Shown here: piece by piece, positions 1 to 12,612 of the stretch
How the letters are laid out: the number at the start of each line of letters is the position of its first letter
Position numbering within the stretch: position 1 is the first letter of the stretch
Source of the DNA: Alopecurus myosuroides
Taxonomy: Eukaryota; Streptophyta; Magnoliopsida; Poales; Poaceae
Assembly (NCBI GenBank): GCA_028641055.1
Contig: CM054062.1
Coordinates: 176,765,664-176,829,663 of the forward strand
Direction: 5' to 3'
DNA: 64,000 nt
Program-made: the position numbers and the translations under genes
The notes under the pieces: generated by a model
What the model saw: only the letters and a program-made list of their open reading frames with translations
Database searches by the model: none
What the model was told of the DNA's origin: nothing

Positions 1-536
1 ACACAACATGTTAAGAAATCATGCATTGGCCAATGTCTACAGCTTCCATTATTGATATTAATATATGAAGACCTTACATTCAAAAGATAGTGATATTGCT
101 GATGTCTGCCCTACTATGTGTTCTTGTTAGTGTATTTAAAAGTCCAAGATTACTAAACTCTCTTGCTTATCACAGCTGAGACATATCACATGTTGCACGT
201 CTAGAGAAGCACTGTAGAGATAGACAATCCAGTTAACTCTAAACAGAAGTCATGCTGATAGTAACAGCTAACAATGGGTATCAACTTATATTTACAATGT
301 ACAGGTGTATAAGGGGACTCAAGAGGAGCTTCTAATTCCAAGAACTTCCATAGATTCACGTACTGATCTCTACTATTCAAAGGTGGCCAAAATTATTATG
401 GCGCCAACAGAAAAGAGCTACAGCTCTACAAGAATGAGATGCTAACGATTTTACATGACACCACAAAACCCATGAGGTTCATGACTTCGAATGATATATT
501 TTGGTAACACAATGTAAATAAGAAGATTAGTTTTAC
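1..536 (-). other. Intron of the ATM3-like gene, no coding sequence seen
   Basis: The exon ending at 537 has a clear GTAAAA donor on the minus strand. I found no continuation of the nucleotide-binding domain in either strand of these 536 bases, so the intron runs past the window edge. The sequence is AT-rich and otherwise featureless. Confidence 0.7.
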
Positions 537-3500
537 CGCTGCCACTAGTTCCAACAATTGCCACACTTTTTCCTGCTGGTACAGTGAAAGAGACGCCATC
601 AAGAATCTTCCTTTCTGGTACATACCTGGAAGAAATCGAATCTCTGAGCTACTAATAAATATAGCCTTGAATCAGATTGTTCTACAACCTATAGTGCATC
701 CCAGATCTGATTTACATAAATGTACTCAGCCATGGTTGAATTATTAGTAACATCTTGGATCAATTTGTGTTAGTTAGGGTACATCCTAATATACACAGTA
801 CCTCTTTTTCAGAATTTAGCTAATTAAAGGATGGTAGAATTAGTACAAGTCTTAGCTGTGTATGTGTAATCCCTAATAAACCAGAATCTGAACAGCAAAG
901 TATACCCAGATGATATCAAACAAGAGTTAACTGTCAGATGATTCAAATTGTTGATATTTCCCCTGTTTGAGATCTTTGGATATGACATCTGACGTGATAA
1001 GAGGAATTCAAATACTACCAGGAGATCGTAGATAAAGGGAGTCATTAAACTTAGATGGCCTAGAACACTTCATTGCTATATATTTTCACTGCCGAACAAA
1101 GCGTAAGGAAAAGAAAAATCACTCTACAGAATATATTTGAGAGGAATACTCTCACATTTTTCCAAGGGAAACAAAATATACTAGAAAAAAGTACAAGATA
1201 ATTGGCTACCAACGGTTGAAAAAAATAAGCTCCTTGGTGCTCAGTTGCTTTGAAACTTGCTACCTGTTGGTTTCCTTTTGGAAAATGTTATAAGCACTTA
1301 GCGGCACTTGACAAGCTAACAGAGGAAAAAACTTACCCAAAATGGATGTTCTCAAATTCAATGCATCCTCCCTTGAACTGCAAAGGTTTTGCATGAGGCT
1401 CATCCTTTATTCCAGGTTTTTCCTAAAAAGACACAAAGAATAGTTCTGAAATTCTGAGACCATGATTGATGATAAATTAAAACCCCATCCCATTGGGCAC
1501 TAGGCCGTATGAGTCTATGACTACAAAGTTTTACCTCGAGCAATTGAAACATAGACTTCATGTCAATAAGACTTTGTCTAGATTCTCGATAGACACTCCC
1601 AAGGAAGTTCAGAGGTAGTGAGAGCTGGAATAGAAGTCCATTAACCATGACCTGCACGCCAAGATTTCAAAACATTAATGAAAGCCAACTGAAAGACCAA
1701 GAAAAGCAGAAAACCAGAATGAACTGAAGGATCATAACAAGTCATTGTTAAATGAATTTTACTTTCCAGTTACACCTTTTCACTTCTTACATTTTTTCCT
1801 ATCCTTAACCTGAGGTAATATTGGGCAAACACAAACTTACCATAGTTGCGTGTCTTTCTGATTTGGATATGTTGTTGTCCAATGTGTCAAAGTGATCTCA
1901 GAAATGAAATGGCAGAAGATATAAAATGCAAATGGTTGGCATGAAAAATTACCAGATCACCGACAGTCAGAGCACCACTCATCACACCATATGAGCTCAA
2001 AACCATTGCTGCGGATAATGCTGAGCTAAATATAATAGTTTGCCCAAAGTTCAGGTATGCGAGACTACTTTGGGTTTTCCGTGCAGCATCCTCGTAGCCT
2101 GAACAAATTGTAGAAACAAGTAGCTCATAATCAAACAATCAAATAAAATTAACGTACGGTGTATGCCAATGTTAATAGCCAGTTAAGATTCACCTAATGT
2201 TGGAGGATAACTTGATGTTTTGTTTGACACTTTAATCTTATTTAATTTTTCTTTGGAAACTGTTGAGTCTATAAGTAGATTGTGCTAGCCCTTTCCATCA
2301 GTTCGGACTTTTGGCTAGTGCATGAAGCTTGACAGAAACCAGATGTGAACATACACAAATGCAAAATATAGACATCACAATTTGTCCATATGTATCTAAC
2401 TGGAATGCTCAGTTGTAATTTTGTTTGAAATGTATCACATACTTGAGGCCAGGTTGACAAATAGGTGAACAAGGAACATATATAGCTGTGCATTTCCAGT
2501 CTATGATGATACTTATCACAAGAATGAATCGATATATGTACTCACTCTTTAAATATCTGTCATACTTCTGAACTTCAAATCGCTCATTGTTGAAGTATTT
2601 GACAGTCTGTACACAAGCAAATTAAGATTGGTAAGAAGATGCTAGAATTACAATACGGATGGGTAAAAAAGCGGACCAGACACCAGAGTAATGGACAACC
2701 ATGGGATAACCTCATAATTCAGAAGGGAGTCAACTGCCACTGTACTAGAAGCATTATCAGCTTGATTCATGGCTTGCCTGAACTTAGTCCGCCACTGTCA
2801 TAATGAAAACAGACATCAATGAGGAATCCGAGTAATGCATGATAGGAAAGACATAATTGCATAGATTGATTGAGCATATATGAAAGCAAGAAGATCCTAA
2901 GACTACAGATGTGATGACAGAGTACAGCATTCGCACCTGTGTTACAGCCAAAGTGAAAGCAATATAAGTAGCAACTGAAACTGAAGTAATCCAAGCAAAA
3001 GTGGAACCATACTTGTAGGCAAGTATACTTGACACCATACCAATCTGTAAATAAGAAGCAAAAGCACAAGGAAAACAGAGCTCACACAAAGGCCACGTGA
3101 GTAGGTGACACAAATTACCAAAAACAACCAACATCAATATTATAGGCAATATGCGCAACTGATGAGCGGTAACAGTTGGGGGCAGTAATTGTGAGCACCT
3201 CTAGTATTGTGGGAACCACATTGAACACCATCACTGTAAGAATGTAATTTATTGCACGGCTGCCTCGGTCAATTATGCGATTTAGAGCTCCAGTTTGCCG
3301 GCTGAAACACATAAACAGGCAAGGAAATATAATAAAATTTCAAATGTTCTAGCTCAGCAACTACATAACTACAAATGTTGGCTTTTGATAACTTGTTTTC
3401 GGCACTGATTTACAGGATGCAATACACGCAGCTGTTAGACCTTAAGGCTGACGCACCTTATTGGTGTGGACACATGGGTAGCAAGGAAAGGTAGCATGGG

Positions 3501-6500
3501 TATGGATGGAGGAGGGTTAAGAGACTTCTTATTGGCTGTTTGATTGAATTACAAAACGGGTGCAGCTTATATAGAGGATAGAGTACGCTTCTACAAGACG
3601 AGGCAGGATTTAACCTGCTAGTTGAACTACAAAATATAAGCAAGAATCTATCTGCTTAAACTAATTTGGAAGGTAATGGGCAGCAGACTGATCTCCTGAG
3701 GTGTGACGCTTTATCCCTTAGCCTCTACATGTGCCATCCTGGCCCACGGCTTATACGGAAGACCCCACATAACAGAACCACTTGAGCAGATGGCTCTGTA
3801 AAGAGTACAGTCCTAAGAGTTTTATCATTCCATACAAGTATAAATTATATACCAAGTCGAAGCAGTCAAGCCATCTAATTCCTTGTTTAACCATCTACGT
3901 TATTTGTGATGCTGTTTGCCATAAAATGTGTATTAAGCGTCAGCAAAATAGGTAATATAGTCAGAAAACGGAACAGAGAAAACACTGAAACAGGTATGAT
4001 GGCGTGAATAAGAGCATTTCCAAAGTACCTTAGGTGATAACGCAGATCAAGCTCGTGCAAGTGAAAAAATACCTGCAATGCAAAGAGTTAAGGAACTCGG
4101 TTAATATTTGAAGTGTCTGCAGATTGAAATAAAAAAAGTTGCACAACACCAGTCAACCAACAACCGGAAGTGGATGCAAACGTACATAATTTTTACGCTA
4201 TATATATATGTGAGAACAACAGCATTACATCGCAAGAAAAACAATACTTCATTCAACATACATCCATACTGTGTTGAAACAACTGAAATTGTGGATAGCT
4301 TCAAACAGGAAATAACCAAACAACTTCACGACAAAGTGGTATGACGGAAATGAAAAGGTCCAACATTTACCGTTCTGGAGACTGAACGGATGGCTCTCAA
4401 AGTCACTTTAGAAAACAAAGCATTGCGCAGTTCTGGAAAAAGAGAATTTACCATGATGAATAAATTATAGCTGTGTATGTTTAAACAGGAGAGCGGAAAG
4501 TGAGAATCTCGAAAATGCGTATGCTTGTGCTCACCAAGGAGTTTCTTTCAGCGGTTTTTCAGGCATAGGAAACATTGATATGCAACATTTGTAACAAAAA
4601 ACTTACCAGTACAAGCTGAGACTCCTGACCGTGCAATACCATATCCAATCAGAACTGCTGCTGGGCTTGCAAAGAGAGCCAAAAGGATTGCATTAGCATC
4701 TGTAAATGATGCCAGTGAGGCTTCAGCGCCGCCAAGGGCTGCAAGCCAATCGACAGCAAGCTTAAACAAGAAAGGCACTTGAACATTTATGACCTGGTGT
4801 ACATTACAAACAGAAATAGTCAGGTGAGAAGTTGAAAGCTTCATGTAATTATGGCATGTATCGTAATTCCAAGGGTTATGTTCTTCCTTTGATCTCAGAG
4901 TGATGATAGTTGACTGTTTGAGGACTTGTTGAGCTATTAACCAGAAGAAATCTCCTACTCCCTCCGGTCCGATTTAAGTGTCGGGAAAATTCAGCTAGGC
5001 TAGTACAAATTTCTATACGCCCAGGGACGCTTAATACGGATCGGAGGGAGTATTTTACTTTAGAAGGAAATACAGATCCAACAAATATTGTAGAATTTAT
5101 GACATTACATCAGAATAGATCAAAAGGGTCATTTATGTAAAGAAAACAGGAGAATATCAGTGAACAATGGGTAATGCAAATGCACTGCATTCCAATGAAG
5201 TGAGGTAAGGAGATTATTAATCTTGAGCCTACACCATGATGGACAATGGTAGCTTCTATGGAGAAGCTTTAGCCCACATAGGATTGCAAACATACTGCAG
5301 ATTGCTAGTCAATGAAGGTACAGCAGATAAAACAAAAGCTTTCGACAACAAACGTGGGTTCCATGATCTTTCTTAACTCAAATTGTACTTGTACAGGTTA
5401 CAATTTTTACGAGTAGAATTTACCTTTGCGCCAACTAAGAGGCCCAATGACAACACAAGCCTGAAGCGGAAATCAGGACTATCGTTCAGCATTAAGTACT
5501 TCCAAAGGTTTTTAAGGATCTGCGTATCTGCTATCTGATCGTCGATGTCCTTTTTCGGGGCATCTTTATGCACGTTATCATCAGCTGGCTTCCCTGCTGT
5601 CACAGCGTTGGCGGATGTGGAGAATGCATGCCCCCTCTACAAGCATAGTAAGAGTCACAAACCATATTTGACAAACAAACAGTACTTCCTATGAAGAAAA
5701 GAAATAATAGAACAAATGCATCAAATTATTTGTTATTCTTTTAACCACTGACGCCATGAACCAACCACAAAAAGATAACCATATTTCAGATGGCACTAGA
5801 AGGTGCAGAGTAAATACAATAAAACTTTCACAGAAAGATCAGAATAGGAAGAAAAGAGAGACAATACTACCATGTTCACCACACTTAAGTTATACTTCAT
5901 TTTGTGCTTTGCTAGATTAAGCTACTCCCTTCGTTCACTTTTATAAGGCATTTTAATTTTGGCCACATACATTCTAAAATGAGAGAATCTAGACACATTT
6001 TGTACATATATTTCACTCATTTTACTATGTATGTGGTCAAAGTTAAAATGGCAAGTAGTGTGCCTTATAAAAGTGAACGGAGGGAGTATCCACAGTAGTC
6101 GCTAAAAACTTTAACTCATGCATCTCAAGTGTTCTTTTCGATTGAAGGAGTGTAGCTCCCGATTTTGTTGACGAAATCAACAAAACAACATAATATAAAT
6201 AGTAATGCTGCACTTGAGTTCCTAAATTCTTCCCTGTGCAACCACTAGACGACCTAACTGAAGCCCAATCAACAGCTCCCACTACTTATATCACATTTGC
6301 TTCATTTTTTTAGAGTACCAGTGCTTCATTTTTAACGTGTTGAAGCAGTAAAGCTATTGACGAATCACCCTACTATGCCGACTGCTGTAGTAGGAAACTC
6401 TCACTTGTTTCAGTAAAATGAGTGGTATCACAGAAAGTAGCACGCTAGCGTCCACTACTGTATCTATGCATCTCAGCGTCGAAACTACAGTAACACATAT

Positions 6501-6791
6501 GAGGTGAGCGCAGGTTACCAGGTCGCGGGGAGGCCGCCCGCAGTGCGGCGGGTAGGTGGAGTCCTGCAGCAAGCAGTTGAGGCGGGCAAGAGGGGCGCCT
6601 CTCCCAGGAAAAACCCTGCAGTTCGGTCCGAAGTCTCCGAGGTGAGGATTACTGAGAGGCTTCGGCACGGGCGGCCCATTGGTTCCGTCGAGCCGACGGT
6701 ATACCGAGGCGGCAGCGGCCGCCGTGGAGGGTTGGAAGCGAGAGCCTCGTATGAGGTGCCTCGCGGCGAGTATGCGGGATGAAGGCCGCAT
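537..6791 (-). CDS. ATM3: Mitochondrial half-ABC transporter, ATM3/ABCB25 type (3' end outside window)
   Basis: Half-size ABC transporter of the mitochondrial inner membrane. In plants ATM3 exports a glutathione/persulfide-type compound from the matrix for cytosolic Fe-S and molybdenum-cofactor assembly (family knowledge). Thirteen exons keep frame across GT-AG borders: 6519-6791, 5424-5636, 4607-4793, 4371-4432, 4029-4072, 3199-3301, 2937-3044, 2711-2794, 2546-2606, 1953-2098, 1535-1651, 1337-1422, 537-625. They give about 524 codons of the roughly 730 usual for the family. The first 33 residues are rich in Arg, Ser and Ala with no acidic residue, as in a mitochondrial presequence. The membrane domain follows; [20 protein letters not shown] and [19 protein letters not shown] are family signatures. 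The last exon ends inside Walker A (GTSGSG), so the ATPase domain continues left of the window. No stop or frameshift is seen. Confidence 0.92.
4958..5050. mobile_element. Stowaway-type MITE in ATM3 intron 2
   Basis: A 93-bp element with terminal inverted repeats: CTCCCTCCGGTCCGATTTAA at the left and its near-complement ending GATCGGAGGGAG at the right. It is flanked by TA on both sides. Stowaway elements are non-autonomous Tc1/mariner relatives that prefer genes. It lies between exons 2 and 3 and leaves the splice sites untouched. Confidence 0.88.
5925..6086. mobile_element. Stowaway-type MITE in ATM3 intron 1
   Basis: A 162-bp element with long inverted ends: CTCCCTTCGTTCACTTTTAT at the left mirrors ATAAAAGTGAACGGAGGGAG at the right. 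The flanks are TA dinucleotides. The arms extend inward (TAAGGCATTTTAA against TTAAAATGGCAAG), so the whole element can fold into a hairpin. It is a different subfamily from the copy at 4958. Confidence 0.9.
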
Positions 6792-7219
6792 GGAGCTCGA
6801 CGGCGACGGCGACGCTTACGGGTGGAGAGGGAGGGGCGGTCAAGCGTGGAGCCGTGGAGGCGGGGGTTGGACTCCGTGACCCCTGTGGCGAGAGAGAGAA
6901 GGGAATTTTTCCCCTTTCCTGCAGATATTTTCTTTTCTCTCTTATTTTACCCTTTTTTATTCTCAACATTTCGCTCCTCTTTCTGTGAGTCCACAAAACG
7001 CAAGATTACACATGGTTCAGCGCACCTGGAGTCCTGGACGAATGTAGGCCTTGGCCAAATGTAGAGGCACATACGCGTATGGGACATCAAATGTTACACG
7101 CTCCCTCAAAAACAAAAATCAAAAGCTACACGTGGTAGAGGAGAGAGAGAATCAGGCGGAAATTCATTAATTCATTGTCATTTGAGGATATATATATTTA
7201 TTGTCCTTTTTTAGATCAA
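6792..7219 (-). promoter_or_regulatory. Upstream region of the ATM3-like gene
   Basis: The 430 bases between the start codon and the Helitron border. The first 100 bases are GC-rich, as in a grass 5' leader. Pyrimidine-rich and AT-rich stretches follow at 6900-6990; on the minus strand these include GAATAAAAAAGGG, which could serve as a weak TATA-like site. No promoter element is certain. The Helitron insertion sits within 430 bp of the start codon and may bound the promoter. Confidence 0.4.
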
Positions 7220-8543
7220 CTAGCAAAATGCCCGTGCGTTGCAACGGGACATAACGAGACACATATCAAAGAGCACATGAATAAAAAAAAATGTGCTTGA
7301 GCATTCTATTTATAATACATGAATTTGATAAGTTAGTTACAATAACTAAACATTCGAGTTTGTTCGAACGGGGATTGATGGTAAATACCGCAATAACTAT
7401 CATTTGGATTTGGAGGTGTGATTTTCTCTTCTGGTTTGCTTCTTGGCTAGCATAGAGGTATTTTTTCTTTTGACCCAGGGGCGAATCTATCAGGTAGGGT
7501 TCGATAGGAATGAATCTACCCTCCATTTTTGTTGCAATATCCCCAGTTAGGTATCTCAGTTCTTACTTAGCCTGCGGCGGGGCCATTAGAGATGTCTGTC
7601 TAGCTCGTATCATGTGGAGAAGAAAACAACAGGGGACTCTGTGGTAAAGGGCCTTTTAACTCATGCGAAGGGGTATAAAATGACTTAAGCCCAATTGGTC
7701 CTATTGGTCAGTGTCCATGGCTATTATTTTTCTTAGAATGTGTAGTTCCGCTTTAAAAAATATGTAGTTATTTTGTTTGTAACATTAATATTTCTTGCTT
7801 TCTCCCATAAAAAGGTCATCGGCGCTTCCTGCTGACTACTCCAGTTAGTAGCCAATCTGCTATTTTGAAACTATTGTATCAGATGTGAAGAAAATACTAT
7901 ATTTTGTCTATTGTTTAATTTATGTAAATGAGCAATATAGTCGTCTGTCATTTTCATTTATTTTAAATCTAATACAATTAGTTAATAATTTCTTAGTGTA
8001 CCATCAATAATTTTTTGTATTTCAGTTTCAGCGGAGTTCATCTTTGATAATGTGTATATACAAATTGCAAGATTTTTCTATCAGCAAGTTATCTCGTTAT
8101 TTTTCTTGAACACGCCGGAATTTAGCAAGTAATTTCATATTCAAATATTTCTCATTATTAGGACAAAAGTTATATACACTGTCGTCTATGTTTGTTTCAT
8201 ATTTTCTTAAATTATTAGGTCTCTTTTTGGTTCACCATTTTGCTCGTAATCTATTTTGAGCCCACCCTCCATTTTTAGCCTAGATTTGCAGTGTTTTGAC
8301 CTACAAAATAATGAGAAACATGTGCTAAAATATTTATCAGAACCATAACTCATACTTATCCTGTTCACTCAATGAAAATAAACATTATACTCGTCAGAAA
8401 CCATGACTACTGATCCATTGGGACATTTTATAAGGTCCCAAAAACATGATATATTTGATGAGCATCGGGCACGTAGTGGAGGTCAGCTTCACGCAACGTC
8501 CCGGTAGCGTGCTACACCAGGCAAACCGCGCAGTCATCGACAT

Positions 8544-9293
8544 TCATGTCCTCCCGCGGAACCGCGGGTTCTTCTCAAAGATCTGATGCAGAAAAAAAAT
8601 AAGCAATTCAACTCAAGCAGAGGTACTAATGCAAGATGAACAAGTGATGAAGAAAGTCAAACATAATATTAAAGCTTCCCAAACTAAGAAACAAACAAAC
8701 ACATGTCAAACTGAGAAAAAAGGTAATCTCAACAAAAATCACTAAATTCATGGCAATATCAATTGGTTCACCCAGCCAGTTTAAACTATGGCTAATACTA
8801 CCATGACAGACAGGCCTGACAGATTTAAAATTTAAGCTAAATCACAAATCAGAAGATACAAGTGAATTTGAATTAAGTAACAAATATGACCGTATAATCA
8901 GGACAAAGTGTCAGCACTAATTTACACATAGTTAGGCTCATACTGTACAGGAAACAATCAGAAGTTGCACATGCCTGTCCCAACAACATAGATAGTAGGA
9001 AAAGATTATTTCAGAACAAAGACCCGGGAGCGTCGCCGACAGCCTCTTGTCACCGTCGCAGGAGAGGAGGCCGCTCAGTACTTGGAACCCTTCTCTTGAC
9101 AGGCGGTGCTCAGGGAACATCTCTCGGAGCCTGTTGCGGTGGGGGATGCTCGGCGGCGTCACGAGCTCCCCGACGAGCGGCATGGAGTAGTACGTCAGCC
9201 AAGACCTCCTGTCCGGCACACCGAGTGTCTCGAAGATCCCGAGGAGCTGGTCAGCATCGTGCGCCTCACCGCCGAAGATGGGCTTAGAGCCTC
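8544..9293 (-). pseudogene. Captured fragment of a cyclin-dependent-kinase-like gene (CDKF-like C-terminal lobe)
   Basis: On the minus strand, codons from about 9293 read GSKPIFGGEAHDADQLLGIF and continue through ETLGVPDRRSW, then a stretch with LREMFPEHRLSREGFQVLSG and LLSCDGDKRLSAT near 9020. This is the order of the kinase C-lobe in plant CDKs: the lid after the activation segment (G..PIF.G....DQL..IF..LG.P....W), then the L.......LS..G...L..LL..D...R.SA block. A short second exon (8582-8544, preceded by a CTGCATCAG acceptor) ends in TGA. The catalytic N-lobe, HRD and DFG motifs are absent. It is inside the Helitron and in its orientation, so I infer a transduplicated gene piece rather than a working kinase. 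Confidence 0.72.
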
Positions 9294-10200
9294 AGAGATA
9301 TAACGCCCATTGAGGTTTCCACCAAATTCATACATTGTGGTGCAGTACAGTTGCTTCATGCTGCAGCAACCAAAGTTCACATCAAATGCTACAATGGCCC
9401 CTACAAGTTACAAAATAGAAGATGGGGCTTAGAATGCTGGCCGAAAACACATAAGGCATTCTATTCATCGTTAGCACTGACAGTAGTAAGACATTCCAGA
9501 ATAACAACTTCGTCTTGTGTTTCCACTGATTTTAGAAATGATTTTTGGTAAAAACACTTGATACTATCTCCCTGGATATCTCCTTTTATGCTCTCATCTC
9601 CCTCGTCTCCTCGGCTCAGTTCAAATGTGTCCATCTGTTTGTTTGTACGAGTATGTTGCATTTCCTCTTCTTTTGGGTATTGTGCAACCAGAACTAATCT
9701 CATGGATGGTCACTGGATCCTTGCATCATGAATTTCTTTTACTATACAGTACCATATTATTTGTCTTGTAGAATTGCATCAGTTAGATGGCCAGGGGACT
9801 TCATATATTCAGAAACTATACAATAGAAACCAGAGCACAAAGCACAACCAAACAGTCACCGGAGGATATTACCTTGTCAAGAACTGCCAATGCTTCCACT
9901 TCAGTTACAAGAGCTGTCCGACAGAAACAAATTAATATTCTTGGTTCAGGAGGTCATAGACTGTCATGGTTGTAGATTTCCGCCGGACTTGGCACAAACC
10001 ATCAAAAACTCACACGAAGCTGTGAAATAGAAGAAAATACAATAGATCTTCAATAACCTAAATGCAGCCCTAGAACTGACTCGTCCAACACCTCCGCCCC
10101 GATTGGGAAGAAGAGGCGGATGGGAGAGCGTAGAGCCATGGGGGCTGTGGGATGTGGAGGTAGCTACAGCTTTCCTTCGGGCTCGTCTTCCTCGCTGACG

Positions 10201-10424
10201 GGAGGCGCTCGGGGCATCAGTCGACGCCCACCTTTTTAGGCTGTAGGTACGAGGCAGGGTGCCGCGCGCTTGGGTTGCAGCGGAGGGGCAGTGCGCCGCC
10301 TCCTCGCTTATGGGAGGGGCTCGGGTAATCAGTCTACGGCCACCGTTTTGGTATGCACTTATGGGGCAGGGTGCTGCGTGGCCGGGTTGCAGCGGCGGGG
10401 CAGTGCGCCGCCGGCTGAGATGCA
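10201..10424. repeat. Tandem repeat, period about 112 bp, two copies
   Basis: The block starting GGAGGCGCTCGG at 10201 recurs as GGAGGGGCTCGG at 10313. The rest is similar too: CATCAGTC / AATCAGTC, GCAGGGTGC, GGGTTGCAGCGG, GGGGCAGTGCGCCGCC. It lies in the GC-rich 5' part of the Helitron and opens long frames on both strands that look non-coding. Confidence 0.7.
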
Positions 10425-10730
10425 GGGGAGGGATGTAGGGAGGGGTAGGATGCCGCCGGTAGGCAGGACCGCGTGACAGACTGGAGAGGCTCAGATTGCA
10501 GGGGAGGGGGCAGGGCGCTGCCGGCCGGAGGAGAACAGAACCCACATGCTCACCGGAAAGGGATTTTTTTCTTTCGTACGGAAGTTATTGAGGGTTGACT
10601 TGCTGTTTTTCAAGGGAGTAATAAAACATAAAACTACGCGACGCAAGAAGGTCACCTTATCCAGCGAGAGCAACCTACGACGTACCACGGCGGACGAAAG
10701 AGAAACTCAAGGGTTATTATATAGTAGAGA

Positions 10731-11043
10731 TATATTCATTGTCAACTTTTTTTAAGGGTGATACTGTATTTCATTGTCAGCAACTCCAAATAGCGCAGAG
10801 CTACATTGTTGGGCCATTTTCGGTTGACACTGACACTACCGGCGCAAACCCTCACACTCGTAGCCCATAAAGAGAAGCCTTATTTTGATCCCAGTCCATA
10901 AGCACCATTCTGCAAGCATGCGGCCCACTTGGATTTGGCACCAGAAACCCACCAGATCACTAAAATAAGCTGCCTAGGGAACGGAGTCATTTTCCTGTCA
11001 GCTCTTGGGTGCCCTCCGTTTGAAAAAATTCCAAAAAGAAATG
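10731..11043. other. Unassigned sequence between the Helitron and a Stowaway element
   Basis: Mixed-composition DNA right of the Helitron 5' end. I see no open frame with codon character and no terminal-repeat pair. It may belong to the second Helitron that ends at 15235 or to the host. Confidence 0.4.
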
Positions 11044-11179
11044 CTTCCTCCGTCTCAAAATAACAGTCATTGAGATGGACAAATAACCGTCATTAAAATG
11101 GATGTACCTAGATGTATTTATGCGTCAGATACATCCATTTTGACCAATTTCTGTGACACTTATTCTGAGACGGAGGGAG
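11044..11179. mobile_element. Stowaway-type MITE
   Basis: A 136-bp element: CTTCCTCCGTCTCAAAATAA at the left mirrors TTATTCTGAGACGGAGGGAG at the right. A TA follows the right end; the left flank reads TG, so that copy of the TA duplication has mutated. Internal arms (CAGTCATTGAGATGGAC and TACATCCATTTTGACC) suggest further pairing. Confidence 0.85.
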
Positions 11180-11386
11180 TATTTAGAAGTTCCAAAAAAT
11201 TGAAAATAACTATATACGTAAAAAATCACAATGCAAAGTCATTTATATTATGAGCTACACAAAAATGACAAAATCATAAAAAGTTTGAAGATTTAAAACA
11301 CTATACTGTAGATTTGTATATTTGTTATTTTTGTGTAGGTCAAAATATTAGGTATTTCAACTGAAATTTGACACCCTTGTAGAATA

Positions 11387-11515
11387 CTTCCTCCGTTCCA
11401 AAATGTAAGCATTTTTAGAGAGCTAAAACAGTTTGCCATATGCATGCAGCCTTATCTTTACGATTAGTGCGATGGCATTCTTAATGTAATTTTAGTAAGC
11501 ATTTTTAGAGAGATC
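11387..11515. mobile_element. Truncated Stowaway-like MITE
   Basis: Starts CTTCCTCCGTTCCAAAATGT after a TA and contains the direct repeat AAGCATTTTTAGAGAG at about 11407 and 11498. No right-hand terminal repeat follows, so the element is truncated or was cut by the neighbouring sequence. The right border is a guess. Confidence 0.5.
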
Positions 11516-12375
11516 CTATGGCGCCGCCTTCCTTCTCCGATAGGAGGAACAGAACCGTCGGCAGCTGAATCCCTACCCCAAGATGCGGTCCTATTGTTCG
11601 TCGCCTCCTGCTCACCGAGCAAGACCGCAGACGAGGCCAAGCGCTCAAGATCGATGCCCCCGAGCCCTCCCACCTCCTCGTCTCTCCCAGATCCTCGTGC
11701 TAACGGAGCGCCGCCGCCTCCAGGCTGATTCGCTCTCCAGTTTGCGGACGTTGGAGCCCAGTACACAAATACAACCTAGACCTGCACACAAACCTTCCCA
11801 GGTCGCTCCCATCTCCTCCCTGCTTTCATCGATCCGCCGCCAGGGCAGCGCGCACGAACGACCGTCTGGTGGAGGAAGAGAGGGTCGGGGGAAGAGGAGT
11901 GGCGTTGTCGGGCGGCTGCACGAGCGGGAGTGAGGAGGAGGAGACTACTAGGGCAGCCTCAGCACTACCGCCGCGATCTTCTTTCCCCTCTGCTCCGGGC
12001 TCCGGCCCTCTGCTTTGCCTGAAGTCGTGCCACATCAGGTTCCTTTTTGGCTCGTCCCCGCCGCCTGCAAGAGCTCGCCTCCGGCCGCCTCGACGAGCTC
12101 TTCCAACCGTCGCCTGCTGCTGCCGTCGAGCGGCACACGAGGTCCCTAAGTACCAAGATGAGTATTTCGTTTGTAGCTTCCAAGCAGGCAAAGTAGTTTT
12201 GTTCATCGCGTCATTTCTGCAAGCATTCAGCAACCCGGGTTATTCCAATGGACGAAATCCCTCGCTGCTACATCTGTATGCATTGATTAATGGGTTTTTT
12301 TTTTCAATGGTGTCCAATGCTTTAATTATACATAGTTCTTCTGGTGTGTTCAGATTTTCTGTCATTTCAACATAG
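11516..12375 (+). pseudogene. GC-rich gene-like fragment, product not recognised
   Basis: Composition jumps to GC-rich here and falls back after about 12190, like the first exon and leader of a grass gene. Open frames exist on both strands (for example plus 11869-12375 and minus 11826-12233), but they are low-complexity Arg/Pro/Ser/Ala text and I recognise no domain. Being between a Helitron end at 10730 and a Helitron 3' end at 15235, it may be another captured gene piece. Treat as non-functional unless transcripts show otherwise. Confidence 0.35.
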
Positions 12376-12408
12376 TGTCTTCTCATATTTTTTATTTATA
12401 GAATAAAA

Positions 12409-12612
12409 TGCTCTCCTCCGATCACATTTTACCGAACTGGTTTGCGCGCCTAATGAAAAGTTGTTGCTATACGTATCAAGAGATGACAATCAGATGTAGG
12501 TATATGTGTATATAAATGCTCCCCTCTGATCACAATTTAGTAAACAAGTTAGCAGGCATGATGGAAATTTGTTGCTCTATGTAAGATGGCAACCATATGT
12601 ACATATATGTGT
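12409..12612. repeat. Imperfect tandem duplication, period about 109 bp
   Basis: TGCTCTCCTCCGATCACATT at 12409 is repeated as TGCTCCCCTCTGATCACAAT near 12517. Both copies continue with a shared order of blocks (AAGTTGTTGCT / AATTTGTTGCT, AGATGACAATCAGATGTA / AGATGGCAACCATATGTA, TATATGTGT). The copies are clearly diverged. Confidence 0.65.

Larger units (their letters stand above)
7220..10730 (-). mobile_element. Non-autonomous Helitron, minus orientation, about 3.5 kb
   Basis: Read on the minus strand, the element begins TCTCTACTATATAATAACCC at 10730 and ends in a GC-rich hairpin (plus-strand 7231-7248, CCCGTGCGTTGCAACGGG) followed 7 bases later by CTAG at 7223-7220. The flanking bases are A before the 5' TC and T after the CTAG, the AT target used by Helitrons. 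There is no target duplication and no terminal inverted repeat. No Rep/helicase coding region is visible, so it is non-autonomous. It carries a kinase gene fragment (8544-9293) in its own orientation and a GC-rich 5' region with a 112-bp tandem repeat. Both ends fit the rolling-circle transposon pattern; the family name is not determined. Confidence 0.8.

Noticed and set aside
9964..10545. 193-codon minus-strand frame
   Set aside because: Pro/Ser/Arg-rich low-complexity text produced by GC-rich tandem repeats inside the Helitron; no domain, no splice context.
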